64,000 nucleotides of DNA, taken from Paenibacillus faecalis. Its GTDB lineage: Bacteria; Bacillota; Bacilli; Paenibacillales; Paenibacillaceae. The translations under genes and the position numbers were made by a program. Shown here one piece after another: positions 9,604 through 18,596 of this stretch (within the stretch, counting starts at the first letter, position 1; each line of letters opens with the position of its first letter). The stretch lies in assembly GCF_900289175.1 (NCBI RefSeq), contig NZ_LT985747.1, positions 600,006 through 664,005 of the forward strand. Direction: 5' to 3'. Below the pieces are notes generated by a model, which made no database searches, had not been told where the DNA came from, and saw only the letters and a program-made list of their open reading frames with translations.

Positions 9604-10128
9604 TTGGACCACAAGAAAAAGAAATATACAGGTCTGTTCTTGTTTATCGGTATTTTTCTTGTACTTATCGGCTTGCTTGCATTTCTGAATACTCAAGGAG
9701 AGGAAAGCGAGCTGTACGGCGGCATGAAGGTCTCTGAAATGAATCCTTCGACGAAGGCCATTTTGGATGATCCCAATTATCAACAAATCATCCTGCCTGA
9801 TGAATTAAACAAGAAGATTGAGAACAAAGAAAGCTTCTTTGTTTACTTTTTCTCACCGGATTGTCCTAGCTGTCAGGTGACAACACCAAAGCTGATGCCG
9901 CTTGCGGAACAAAGCGAAGCATACCTTCACCAGTTCAACCTGCGTGAATTTCAGGAAGGTTTAAGACAGTACAACATTGAATATACTCCAACCCTTGTCT
10001 TCTACGAGAATGGAGTAGAGAAAGAACGCCTCGTTGGCGGCATTACGGAAAATGCCAATGCGGATGGCAATACGGCAGAAGATTTTTCGCAATTTCTCGA
10101 TAAATATAAAGGAAGTGTATCTCCATGA
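9604..10128 (+). CDS. Membrane-anchored thioredoxin-fold protein (CPSC)
   Basis: The 174-residue protein has a basic N-terminus and one transmembrane helix (about residues 9-28). An extracytoplasmic thioredoxin-like domain with active site CPSC near residue 87 and the cis-Pro of YTPTLVFY follows. It probably acts in thiol-disulfide exchange outside the membrane. The start is TTG with GGAGGTGAG upstream. Its TGA overlaps the ATG of the PCYCGC lipoprotein (ATGA), so the two are translationally coupled and may share a redox or metal task. Exact subfamily is not clear. Confidence 0.82.
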   Translation: MDHKKKKYTGLFLFIGIFLVLIGLLAFLNTQGEESELYGGMKVSEMNPSTKAILDDPNYQQIILPDELNKKIENKESFFVYFFSPDCPSCQVTTPKLMPLAEQSEAYLHQFNLREFQEGLRQYNIEYTPTLVFYENGVEKERLVGGITENANADGNTAEDFSQFLDKYKGSVSP

Positions 10129-10583
10129 AGCGAATACATTCCATACTGATCACGGGGCTGATCAGTGCACTGCTGCTAACTGCCTGTTCTGACAAGGATT
10201 CTTCATCCTCTCACTCTCACGGTCTCGACTCCGAACAGTATGAAACGACAGCTTCTGTTGATGTCATGCCAGAACTTCTCTCCGTTTACACAGATAACAC
10301 CCAAGCCTCTTATGCTGCCGTAGGGGAGCTCGAAGAGATTCTTAAGGAGCTCAAATGTTACTGTGGCTGTATGGATAATGAGAAGCTGCATGACTCCTTG
10401 CACCGTTGTTTCATAGCTGAAAAGAATGAAGAAGGCGTAAAGTGGACAGATCATGGCGCGCAATGTGGCACCTGCCTGGCAGAACTGCAAGATGCCAAGC
10501 GTCTGAAGGACGAGGGCAAGTCCTTGGAGGAGATTCAGGAATTCATCGATAATAAATACAAAGGAACAGCTCCTGAAGTATAA
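10125..10583 (+). CDS. PCYCGC-motif lipoprotein
   Basis: The 152-residue protein has a lipoprotein signal peptide ending at LLTAC, then a Ser/His-rich stretch. The body has clustered cysteines: CYCGC near residue 83, plus HRCF and QCGTC. This is the pattern of the PCYCGC family of Firmicute lipoproteins, whose function is not established. The cysteine clusters suggest metal binding or a redox role. It is coupled by ATGA to a membrane thioredoxin, the natural candidate to keep these cysteines reduced or to oxidise them. A hairpin terminator follows at 10645. Confidence 0.82.
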   Translation: MKRIHSILITGLISALLLTACSDKDSSSSHSHGLDSEQYETTASVDVMPELLSVYTDNTQASYAAVGELEEILKELKCYCGCMDNEKLHDSLHRCFIAEKNEEGVKWTDHGAQCGTCLAELQDAKRLKDEGKSLEEIQEFIDNKYKGTAPEV

Positions 10584-10644
10584 TCTTCTCATTAAGGCTT
10601 GAAGATCATGCCGAACTTATTATTTACTTTCCTTTATTCTCAAC

Positions 10645-10675
10645 AAACCCGCTGCTATCCATACGCAGCGGGTTT
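10645..10675. terminator. Bidirectional intrinsic terminator
   Basis: AAACCCGCTG pairs with CAGCGGGTTT between the convergent PCYCGC gene and the DUF309 gene. It is followed by TTTCTC on the plus strand and by TTTGTTG on the minus strand. Confidence 0.75.
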
Positions 10676-10704
10676 CTCATTATTCTCTTGAATATAGTAC
10701 GCGC

Positions 10705-11139
10705 CTATGTACGCCGTGAACCGCGAGGCTGGGATAAGGCAGGACGAATTTCTGTTGACATCTTGGCTACAAGCGCCAACAATTTCGAGTCCAAAATCCG
10801 GATCGTGAGATCATAATATGAAAAAGGCTCTGTACTATACGATGCCAATCGGTCGGCATAGATGCCGACCTCGGTAACCAGCTTCGCCATATCGATCCCC
10901 AGTTCATCCGGCCGACACGGCTTGAGAAGTGTATAGGCGCTTGTCATCATTTTATAACCACCTCGAACATTTCCGTTCCGAAAATGGTACAGTCCCACAG
11001 CTACCTGCAAAAGCCCTTTATAGCGAGGGTCTCGGTCATTAGCAAGCCACAGCTCTTCCAGTACCTCGTGGCATTCAAAATAATCCCGGTCTCGATTGAA
11101 ATAAACCAGGTAGGCAGCGTAGAGCGGATCATAATTCAT
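10705..11139 (-). CDS. DUF309 (YpuF-type) protein
   Basis: The 144-residue protein has the family hallmark FECHEVLEELW near residue 20 and LLQVAVGLYHFRNGN, with an all-helical content as usual for DUF309. Biochemical function is unknown. I prefer ATG at 11139 because GAAAGG sits eight bases upstream. ATG at 11145 is the alternative. The start overlaps the end of the alarmone synthetase gene by about 11 bp, so the two are coupled. It is the last gene of a pyrD, synthetase, DUF309 run. Confidence 0.85.
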   Translation of the reverse strand: MNYDPLYAAYLVYFNRDRDYFECHEVLEELWLANDRDPRYKGLLQVAVGLYHFRNGNVRGGYKMMTSAYTLLKPCRPDELGIDMAKLVTEVGIYADRLASYSTEPFSYYDLTIRILDSKLLALVAKMSTEIRPALSQPRGSRRT

Positions 11140-11953
11140 TCTCATGACCTTTCTTTTTAGCTGCTGCCAATAAATCCTTAACCTCTTTCTGCAGTTCCTT
11201 TACCGCTTCCATGGACTCACTATGTTCTTTCTTCTGCCATATTTCATTAAACCGGGCTTGAAATTCAATCGCCTCATTGACCATATGATAGAAATATAGC
11301 TGATGGATCTCGTTGAGCAGCTGTGAAGTAATATTGGAGTTATCCTCAAATTGTTTTTGAGCCTCCAATATATCCTCACGGATACTCGACATTTCATTGT
11401 CCAGCGTATTTGCAGCTTCCGCCGCTTTTTTCAGTCGGGCACGGATTTCATCCGGCAGGCTTTCACGATATTTATAGCTTAAAGAATGCTCGATCGTTGC
11501 CCAGAAATTCATGGCAAGTGTACGAATCTGGATTTCAGCAAGTACAATTTTCTGACCCAATGCTGTTTGAACCGGATATTCCACAATCATGTGAAAGCTG
11601 CGATACCCGCTTTCTTTATAGTTGGTTATATAGTCTTTCTCATAGACGACCTTCAAGTCTTTTCTCTCGCGGATATACTCAGCTACCCGCCGAATGTCCT
11701 CCACAAACTGACACATGATACGAATCCCTGCAATATCCTCAATCCCGGTTTCCAATTGATCCATAGGAACATTCAATCGCTTAGCCTTGTCCAGAATGCT
11801 GGATATTCGCTTGATCCGTCCGGTTACAAATTCTATTGGTGCATACTCTTCTCGTTTTTTTAACTCAGCGCGCATTGTCTTGAATTTCACTTTCAATTCT
11901 TCAACGGCCTGTTCATACGGAAGCAAAAATGTCCCCCAGTCTCTACCGTCCAT
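11129..11953 (-). CDS. relQ: Small alarmone synthetase, RelQ/SasB (YjbM)-like
   Basis: The 274-residue protein lacks the HD hydrolase domain of Rel. It carries the RelA-type synthetase motifs: the GRIKRISSIL region, DIAGIRIMCQFV, the YKESGYRSFHMIV G-loop, and EIQIRTLAMNFWATIEH with the catalytic Glu. It should transfer pyrophosphate from ATP to GDP or GTP to make (p)ppGpp. It is longer than B. subtilis YjbM (about 211 aa) through a C-terminal coiled tail of about 60 residues. The start chosen is ATG at 11953, seven bases after AGGAGG. It lies 24 bp after pyrD. Confidence 0.88.
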   Translation of the reverse strand: MDGRDWGTFLLPYEQAVEELKVKFKTMRAELKKREEYAPIEFVTGRIKRISSILDKAKRLNVPMDQLETGIEDIAGIRIMCQFVEDIRRVAEYIRERKDLKVVYEKDYITNYKESGYRSFHMIVEYPVQTALGQKIVLAEIQIRTLAMNFWATIEHSLSYKYRESLPDEIRARLKKAAEAANTLDNEMSSIREDILEAQKQFEDNSNITSQLLNEIHQLYFYHMVNEAIEFQARFNEIWQKKEHSESMEAVKELQKEVKDLLAAAKKKGHENEL

Positions 11954-11977
11954 CGTCATGCCTCCTGTCTTTACCCC

Positions 11978-13078
11978 TTACCGATGATTTGCTCCTACAG
12001 CTTCAGATATGTGTGCATATCCGTCACGTTTCAGCAACGCTCGAAGACCTGCATGCAGCCTTCGATTCACCTCAGGGCCCTCATAAATGAGTGCTGTGTA
12101 AATTTCCACCAGGGTTGCTCCGGCGCGAATTTTCTCATATGCGCCTTTAGCAGTAAAGACCCCCCCTGAGCCGATAATCGGCAGGGAGCCTTTGGTTTGC
12201 TGATATATCCTTGAAATGATCTCGGTGGACCGCTCACGCAGCGGTTTGCCGCTCAGTCCTCCCGTTTCTTTTGCATTTCCGTGACTTAATCCAGCTCGGG
12301 ACAATGTCGTATTTGTTGCAATAATGCCGGATACTCCGCTTCCGGATATCGTATCCACCATATACTCAAGTTCCTCGTCGCTAACGTCAGGAGCGATCTT
12401 TACGAGAACCGCTTTTTGCGTTCCATGGACCTTTGCCTGCTGTGACATTTCGTTCATGACCGCATCCAGTAATGAAGACAGCTCACTGCCATGCTGAAGG
12501 CTTCTTAAATCCGGTGTGTTTGGAGAGCTGATGTTTACAACAAAAAAGTCGCCATAAGGAAACAGCTGCCGAATACACGTCTTATAATCATCATGCGCAT
12601 CCTCATTCGGCGTTTCCTTGTTTTTTCCAATATTGATCGCCACCGGGATTCGCCGCTCCTTAAGCAGTGATAAACGGCGAGCCATCGCTTCAGCACCTTC
12701 ATTATTAAATCCCATCCGATTGATAAGCGCCTCATCCGAAGGCAGCCTGAACAATCGAGGAAGCTCGTTACCCGGCTGTCCCTTGGGCGTGACTGTGCCT
12801 ACTTCCATAAAACCAAAGCCGATGGAAGAAAACCCTCTGACCGCCATCCCGTTTTTATCCAATCCGGCTGCAAGTCCGATCGGTGTGGGAAAGTGCAAGC
12901 CGAATAAATCTACGGCAAGATCCGGGGTTTCCTTAACGCCATATACTGTGCGCATAACTGCCTCAGCCCCAGGCAGCAGAGCGGTACGCTCAAGCCCCCC
13001 AACGACGAGATGATGAGCTTTTTCCGGGTCCATTTTAAAAAATAAAGGCTTGCCTATATTACGGTACAGCACATCCAT
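11978..13078 (-). CDS. pyrD: Dihydroorotate dehydrogenase, class 2 (quinone-dependent)
   Basis: The 366-residue enzyme oxidises dihydroorotate to orotate. It has an N-terminal membrane-associating helical segment (about residues 1-40), GLAAGLDKNG, MGFNNEG, the NISSPNTPDLR motif with the catalytic-base Ser of class 2 enzymes, and the FMN loop IGSGGVF. Class 1B enzymes of B. subtilis use Cys and need PyrK, which is not here. The start is ATG at 13078 with GAGAGGAAGA upstream. Four earlier codons would be the ribosome binding site itself. No PyrR-type leader is visible. Confidence 0.92.
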   Translation of the reverse strand: MDVLYRNIGKPLFFKMDPEKAHHLVVGGLERTALLPGAEAVMRTVYGVKETPDLAVDLFGLHFPTPIGLAAGLDKNGMAVRGFSSIGFGFMEVGTVTPKGQPGNELPRLFRLPSDEALINRMGFNNEGAEAMARRLSLLKERRIPVAINIGKNKETPNEDAHDDYKTCIRQLFPYGDFFVVNISSPNTPDLRSLQHGSELSSLLDAVMNEMSQQAKVHGTQKAVLVKIAPDVSDEELEYMVDTISGSGVSGIIATNTTLSRAGLSHGNAKETGGLSGKPLRERSTEIISRIYQQTKGSLPIIGSGGVFTAKGAYEKIRAGATLVEIYTALIYEGPEVNRRLHAGLRALLKRDGYAHISEAVGANHR

Positions 13079-13258
13079 TCTTCCTCTCATGGCTTATAAT
13101 TTCTCTATCATTCAGTTTATCCGTTTCTGAAGTAAAAGGAAAGTTTTCTTGCCACTTTTGGGCATCTGCTTCCCGCCTCATGTTATAGCATTTTTTGGAC
13201 AAACCTTATACAATGTAAGAAGTAATTCACCATAAACAATGAGAAGAGGGGAATGGAA

Positions 13259-13396
13259 ATGTCAGCTAAGCGCAAACCACCGACACTGCAACAGAAAAAA
13301 GAGGAAGTCAACAAAAAAGCCATTCTGTGGATCGGCACAAGCATCACTTTGCTGATCATTCTGATCGTCGTTCTGATCATATTCGCCCAGCCTTAA
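13259..13396 (+). CDS. Small membrane protein (45 aa)
   Basis: Residues 1-20 are basic and polar and a single helix (about 22-43) follows. The start is ATG at 13259, seven bases after AGGGGA. An ATG two codons earlier is too close to that site. I do not recognise a family. Its TAA overlaps the TAA of the convergent L,D-transpeptidase gene (shared TTAA at 13393-13396), so there is no spacer or terminator between the two. Confidence 0.6.
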   Translation: MSAKRKPPTLQQKKEEVNKKAILWIGTSITLLIILIVVLIIFAQP

Positions 13397-14760
13397 TCAA
13401 GCCAATTATATACTTTGTGGGGGTTCGTTTGTCCCTTTGCATGTTTGAGTGTAAAACGCTCATCCGGTATGACCAGGTCATCAGGCAGAACCCCTTCCTC
13501 AATACTCACTTGGGTCCCCATGGGCACAAGATCGAACAATTCCTCAACATCCTCCCCATACATGCGAATGCATCCTTCTGATTCATTCCTTCCGATGCTT
13601 TCCGTATCCAAAGTGCCGTGAATCGCGTAATTGGAATCCGAAAGCTGCATTCCGCGAGAGCCGTATGTCCCGGTTGCCGACCCGTTCGGGTTCATTACCT
13701 TATCGCTAATATGAAACTGGCCCAGCGGCGTTTTATTGTCACGGCCAAGCCCGACCTCATAATTTCGAAGCAGTACCGATCCACTGACAACGCCCAGCCG
13801 GTGATTTTTGCGGTCTATAATGACTTCCAAAGGCTCTTTAAAAAAAGCTTCCCCATCCGGAGAGGAGCCGAGGTTTCCTGGCAGCTTTTTATCCGGGTTA
13901 CCGCCACCTGTTAAAATCGGAAATAACATGTTCATCGTTTCTGTTTTCCCGGAAAGCCAGTTATTCGGAAACGGTCTTGTTAGATCATCCAAACTTTCAG
14001 GGGCTTTGCCGTTTTGCTCCTGATAACGCTGAATCGCTTCCTTTAATACAGCATGCTGGACCTGTATGTCTGCCCAACGCTGCGCATCGCCCTTTAGCGC
14101 CGTACTCTTCGCCGGCTTGCAACCGCCGCATTCGGCCTGAACAGCCTCGAAAGGCTCGATGCCGATCACACCGTTTGCATCCTTATAAATGCCGTACAGG
14201 ATCGGCATGTTCTCAGACCATATCTCCCACTTTCCTGCCCGCTTCATCCCAAGAGCCACTGTCCACGAAGGCAAACGATCCGATTCGGTCATCAGGTGCG
14301 GAAGTATGCTGGACCATCTCTTGTCGCGCTTACCAACAGCAGTGAATAGAGGGCCACGATACTCCTCATTTGTTGCCGCGGCTATAGTCAGCTGACTTTC
14401 CTCCGGACCATTCGGCCTGCTCTTGGCGAAACTTGACCCCGGCCCTCCCGGAGCGTCCACCGAAGGAATCATAGCCAGAAGCAGCAGTACAGCTGCCAAA
14501 AGCATATGCCGGACTCTTTTTCTCCTCTTATCCTTTTCTTTCTCAAGTTGTAAAAGCCGCGACTCATAATTTTTCCATATATCTGAAGGAACTTTACTCA
14601 GTTCAAACGCCTCATACACTTCTTCAGCACGGTTATAGCAATAATTGGCCTTTCCCTGCTCCCCGTTAGACTCGTAATCCTTCCCTAGCAAATACCAGGC
14701 CATTTTATTATCGGGATGCGTCTCTACATAGCGTTTGAGATACAGTGAATTGTTCAACAT
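13393..14760 (-). CDS. L,D-transpeptidase (YkuD) with N-terminal TPR-like and membrane segment
   Basis: The 455-residue protein starts with a TPR-like cytoplasmic part (about residues 1-75), then one membrane helix (about 85-100). A large extracytoplasmic region ends in a YkuD catalytic domain (about 320-440). The domain has HGT and the IGRNESEGCIRM motif with the nucleophilic Cys. The family cross-links peptidoglycan 3-3 or anchors peptides. The TPR plus anchor arrangement is seen in Bacillus-group YkuD proteins. The start is ATG. A weak promoter, TTGCTG-18-TATTAT, lies at 14874-14903. Confidence 0.85.
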   Translation of the reverse strand: MLNNSLYLKRYVETHPDNKMAWYLLGKDYESNGEQGKANYCYNRAEEVYEAFELSKVPSDIWKNYESRLLQLEKEKDKRRKRVRHMLLAAVLLLLAMIPSVDAPGGPGSSFAKSRPNGPEESQLTIAAATNEEYRGPLFTAVGKRDKRWSSILPHLMTESDRLPSWTVALGMKRAGKWEIWSENMPILYGIYKDANGVIGIEPFEAVQAECGGCKPAKSTALKGDAQRWADIQVQHAVLKEAIQRYQEQNGKAPESLDDLTRPFPNNWLSGKTETMNMLFPILTGGGNPDKKLPGNLGSSPDGEAFFKEPLEVIIDRKNHRLGVVSGSVLLRNYEVGLGRDNKTPLGQFHISDKVMNPNGSATGTYGSRGMQLSDSNYAIHGTLDTESIGRNESEGCIRMYGEDVEELFDLVPMGTQVSIEEGVLPDDLVIPDERFTLKHAKGQTNPHKVYNWLD

Positions 14761-14908
14761 GAGAACCTCCGTCAGAACCTATTTCTCGAAGAAACGTTGG
14801 GTGCTTCTTCTTGTATATTCTGTTTATCGGCACAAAGGCCTCCATTCTGTATTCCCTACGCTAGGCTGCGAATATAATATCCGTCTACAAACATTTTCAG
14901 CAAAAAAC

Positions 14909-14942
14909 AGGCGCCTTTGCATAAGTACGAGCAAAGACGCCT
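14909..14942 (-). terminator. Intrinsic terminator of the ferredoxin gene
   Basis: On the minus strand AGGCGTCTTTGC pairs with GCAAAGGCGCCT and is followed by GTTTTTTGC. Confidence 0.8.
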
Positions 14943-14990
14943 AAGTCAATTCCTATAATGAAACCTGCGAAATTCGCTCGCAGAATATGA

Positions 14991-15263
<273 letters not shown>

Positions 15264-15268
15264 CTAAA

Positions 15269-15289
15269 GGTGCATAGTTTGTATGCACC
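15269..15289. promoter_or_regulatory. Perfect palindrome at the fer transcription start
   Basis: GGTGCATA, five bases, TATGCACC is an 8+8 bp perfect inverted repeat. It lies just downstream of the fer -10 box, about +1 to +21. It could be an operator or a 5' stem-loop in the mRNA. Confidence 0.5.
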
Positions 15290-15295
15290 ACTCTC

Positions 15296-15324
15296 ATATT
15301 AATACAATTTTTTTTGCAACACAA
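15296..15324 (-). promoter_or_regulatory. Promoter of fer
   Basis: On the minus strand TTGTGT, 17 bases, TAATAT. The predicted start lies next to the palindrome at 15269-15289. Confidence 0.5.
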
Positions 15325-15356
15325 ATGATATTCATTACATTTCTTTATTCAGAAAT

Positions 15357-16697
15357 TTATTCCTGTTCCGGTTTACGGTTTGTATTACGAATAAAATCCA
15401 TCTGCAATGAAGTTCCTCTAACCTTATGATTACGGATCAACGCTGAAGGATCATCCCCAAGCATTCCTGCTGTAAGCACCGCACTTTCCCCGAATTTGTT
15501 ACGCAGCTCATCCATCACTCTCGTTAATGATTCCTTCTTTGGTTGCTTCTCATAGTCAAATAGATCCAGCTGAATAGCCGACTCTTCACGCGAGACGAGC
15601 TGTTGCAGCGTAACACCAAGCAGCCGAAGCGGTCTTTCTTCCACCCAATGCTTATCGTACAATAAACAGGCTTCCCGATATATATCCTCTGTATTCTCCG
15701 TTGGCGTGACAAGCTGACGAGAGCGTGTCGTCGTCTTCATATCAGGCGTACGCAGCGTGATTTGAATCCCTCCTGCCAACAATTTCTGCTTTCTTAGACG
15801 CCTTGCCACCTGATCGCTCAGATTAAGCAGCACACGCTTGACATCTTCTCGGGAAGTAATATCTGCCGGCAGTGTAGTCGCATGGCCAATGGATTTGCTC
15901 GGCTCTCGCTCAGCATTAACCGGGGAATGGTCCAAACCGTTTGCCGCTTGCTTCATCCATTTTCCCATCACTCCAAAAGCTTCGGTTAACATCTCCTCAT
16001 CCGCTGCCGCCAACTGACCGATCGTTACGATGTTCAGCTTTTTGAGCTTGTCCGCCGTTTTCGAGCCAATACCGAACAATTCAGCACAGGGCCGGTTCCA
16101 TAGCAGCTTCGGAACGTCCCGAATGCGGAGCACGGAAATGCCATTTGGCTTCTTCATATCAGACGCCATTTTGGCCAGCAGCTTATTTGGAGCAATTCCG
16201 ATCGAGCACGGCAGTGACAGCTCCTCCCGAATGCGCGTTTGAATCTCCTCTGCGATCTGGGTCGGCGTCCCGAATTGCTTGGAGCCTGTAATATCGAGAT
16301 AACATTCATCAATAGAAGTCGCTTCAAGCAAAGGCGTGTAAGCATAAGCGATGTTCATGAAGGCATTGGAATATTTACGATATAAATGAAAATCCGGCTG
16401 GATCAAAATCAGATCAGAATAGATCTTCAGCGCCTGACGCACATTCATCCCCGTCCGAATCCCTTTCCTGCGCGCTGCATAAGAACAAGTAACAATAACA
16501 CCTTTACGAAGCTCCGCGCTGCCGGCAACAGCAGTCGGTTTACCGCGATACCGCTCCGGCTCCTCCGCCTCATGTACCGAGCAGTAAAAAGCGTTCATAT
16601 CCACATGAAGAATTACACGTCCTCTTGCCGGATAATAATCGTTTATGTTTCCCACGGGTACATACCTTCTTCTTAAGTATTCTTTTGCATTAAGCAT
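15357..16697 (-). CDS. dinB: DNA polymerase IV (DinB, Y-family)
   Basis: The 446-residue translesion polymerase has the catalytic DMNAFYCSVH and SIDECYLD motifs. A helix-hairpin-helix region (GIGSKTADKLKKL) and little-finger domain follow. The beta-clamp binding motif QLDLF lies near residue 380 and the tail is about 60 residues. Cys-Ser after the steric gate region and Tyr in FYC fit the family. It copies past damaged bases with low fidelity. I chose ATG at 16697, preceded by AAGGGGACAT; the earlier in-frame ATG has no ribosome binding site. No LexA box is obvious upstream. Confidence 0.92.
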   Translation of the reverse strand: MLNAKEYLRRRYVPVGNINDYYPARGRVILHVDMNAFYCSVHEAEEPERYRGKPTAVAGSAELRKGVIVTCSYAARRKGIRTGMNVRQALKIYSDLILIQPDFHLYRKYSNAFMNIAYAYTPLLEATSIDECYLDITGSKQFGTPTQIAEEIQTRIREELSLPCSIGIAPNKLLAKMASDMKKPNGISVLRIRDVPKLLWNRPCAELFGIGSKTADKLKKLNIVTIGQLAAADEEMLTEAFGVMGKWMKQAANGLDHSPVNAEREPSKSIGHATTLPADITSREDVKRVLLNLSDQVARRLRKQKLLAGGIQITLRTPDMKTTTRSRQLVTPTENTEDIYREACLLYDKHWVEERPLRLLGVTLQQLVSREESAIQLDLFDYEKQPKKESLTRVMDELRNKFGESAVLTAGMLGDDPSALIRNHKVRGTSLQMDFIRNTNRKPEQE

Positions 16698-16752
16698 ATG
16701 TCCCCTTGCAGCAGGGGTCAAGAAATAGGCACTCTTCTAAAATTTCAATTCT

Positions 16753-16783
16753 TTGTCACTTTGCCGTAAAGAAATGCTATAAT
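16753..16783 (+). promoter_or_regulatory. Promoter of cimA
   Basis: TTGTCA, 19 bases, then an extended -10 TGCTATAAT. It lies about 60 bp before the cimA start. Confidence 0.55.
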
Positions 16784-16840
16784 GACAACATTATATCACT
16801 TCTACGGTCCATCCCGGACTTGCAAAAAAAGGAGGACATC

Positions 16841-18460
16841 ATGTCTAAGTCAATTTTCATCTTTGATACGACGCTTCGCGACGGTACACAAGGCGAAGGA
16901 ATCAGCTTGTCGGCGGACGACAAAATCAAAATCGCCAAAAAGCTGGATGCTCTTGGTGTCCATTATATTGAAGGCGGCATCCCGGGAAGCAACAGCAAGG
17001 ATATCGAATTTTTCAAAAGAGTACAGCAGCTCGGCCTGACGTCTAAAGTTACAGCTTTTGGCAGTACACGTCGTAAAGAATCTATCGCACATCAGGATGC
17101 GAACCTGCACCGGATTCTGGAATCTGGTGTGAAAGCGGCCACACTTGTCGGAAAATCATGGGACTTCCATGTTCACACCGCTCTTCAAACTTCTCTTGAA
17201 GAAAATCTGGCCATGATTTATGATTCCATAGCTTATTTGAAACAACAGGGCCTTGAAGTGATTTTCGATGCCGAACATTTCTTCGACGGATTCAAGAATA
17301 ATCCGGAGTACACCGTTTCTGTCTTGTCGAAGGCCCTTGAAGCTGGAGCCGACTGGCTCGTCATGTGTGATACCAATGGAGGCACTCTCCCGCATGAAGT
17401 GCATCAAATTGTATCTTCATTGAACAGTTCCCTTCCAGAAGCTCCGCTCGGTGTTCACACCCATAACGACTGCGAGCTGGCCGTTGCCAATACACTAAGT
17501 GCTGTTCAAGCCGGTGTAAGGCATGTTCAGGGAACGATGAACGGATACGGGGAGCGATGCGGCAATGCCAATTTATGCTCTATTATCCCGAATCTTCAGC
17601 TGAAGCTCGGCTATGATTGCATTGGCGAAGCGAATCTGAGCCAGCTGACAAGCACCGCACGCTATGTGAGCGAAATCGCCAACGTCAATATGCCTGTGAA
17701 CCAGCCTTACGTTGGTAACGCAGCTTTCGCCCATAAAGGCGGCATTCACGTTTCTGCCATATTGCGCGACTCCAGAACGTACGAGCATATCGAGCCTGAG
17801 AAGGTCGGCAACAAACAGCGGATACTCGTCTCCGAACTTGCCGGGCAAAGCAACATCGTATCCAAGGCGCAGGATATGGGAGTTGATTTCGATCCAACCA
17901 GCGAGCAGTCCAAGCATGTCATTAGTAAAATCAAGGAACTGGAGCATCAAGGTTATCAATTTGAAGGAGCAGATGCTTCACTGGAACTGCTTCTTCGGGA
18001 AGCAAGCGGCGAGCTGCAAGAGCTGTTTACCTTTGAGTCCTTCAAAATGCTTGTCGAGAAAACAGCAGGGCGTCCTGTTATGTCCGAAGCATTTGTAAAG
18101 ATTAAAGTGGCTGGACAAAGCATTTATACAGCTGCGGAAGGAAACGGGCCCGTCAATGCACTCGATAATGCACTGCGGAAAGCACTGCAGCAATATTTCC
18201 CTACCTTGAAAGAAATGCATCTATCGGACTACAAAGTACGTGTCATGGACGATAATGACGCTACGGCAGCCAGAGTCCGGGTGCTGATTGAATCCAAAAA
18301 TATTGAAAACTCATGGAATACGGTCGGCGTATCAGGTAATGTGATTGAAGCTAGCTGGGAAGCACTTGTCGACAGTATGCGATATGCACTGCTGGGCCAG
18401 ATGACACCGGCACAGACCGAAATCGAATCCTTGCCACGGCAGGGTATTATAAATCACTAA
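16841..18460 (+). CDS. cimA: (R)-citramalate synthase
   Basis: The 539-residue DRE-TIM enzyme begins with DTTLRDGTQGEG and has the metal motif HTHNDCELAVAN. A C-terminal LeuA-type allosteric dimer domain (about residues 400-525) follows. The N-terminal wording and the DAEHFFDG stretch fit CimA rather than 2-isopropylmalate synthase. It condenses acetyl-CoA with pyruvate to citramalate, the threonine-independent route to 2-oxobutyrate and isoleucine. The start is ATG at 16841, five bases after GGAGG; upstream in-frame codons are not coding. No T-box or attenuator is seen in the short leader. Confidence 0.88.
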   Translation: MSKSIFIFDTTLRDGTQGEGISLSADDKIKIAKKLDALGVHYIEGGIPGSNSKDIEFFKRVQQLGLTSKVTAFGSTRRKESIAHQDANLHRILESGVKAATLVGKSWDFHVHTALQTSLEENLAMIYDSIAYLKQQGLEVIFDAEHFFDGFKNNPEYTVSVLSKALEAGADWLVMCDTNGGTLPHEVHQIVSSLNSSLPEAPLGVHTHNDCELAVANTLSAVQAGVRHVQGTMNGYGERCGNANLCSIIPNLQLKLGYDCIGEANLSQLTSTARYVSEIANVNMPVNQPYVGNAAFAHKGGIHVSAILRDSRTYEHIEPEKVGNKQRILVSELAGQSNIVSKAQDMGVDFDPTSEQSKHVISKIKELEHQGYQFEGADASLELLLREASGELQELFTFESFKMLVEKTAGRPVMSEAFVKIKVAGQSIYTAAEGNGPVNALDNALRKALQQYFPTLKEMHLSDYKVRVMDDNDATAARVRVLIESKNIENSWNTVGVSGNVIEASWEALVDSMRYALLGQMTPAQTEIESLPRQGIINH

Positions 18461-18492
18461 GAGTACCCCTTTTGTTCATAAAAACGATACAA

Positions 18493-18534
18493 AAAGAGCA
18501 CGCTCCCTTCTCTAGTTCGAAGAACGTGCTCTTT
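18493..18534. terminator. Intrinsic terminator after cimA
   Basis: AAAGAGCACG pairs with CGTGCTCTTT. It lies 32 bp after the cimA stop and has a T-rich flank on both strands. Confidence 0.75.
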
Positions 18535-18596
18535 CATGTTTGCAGAAACGAAACGACACCCTTTGTAAAAGGACGCCCCCCCAGATTACCATTGTA

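Noticed and set aside
16706..16840. 45-codon N-terminal extension of cimA
   Set aside because: It spans the promoter with TATAAT. CimA homology begins at the ATG at 16841, which has GGAGG upstream.
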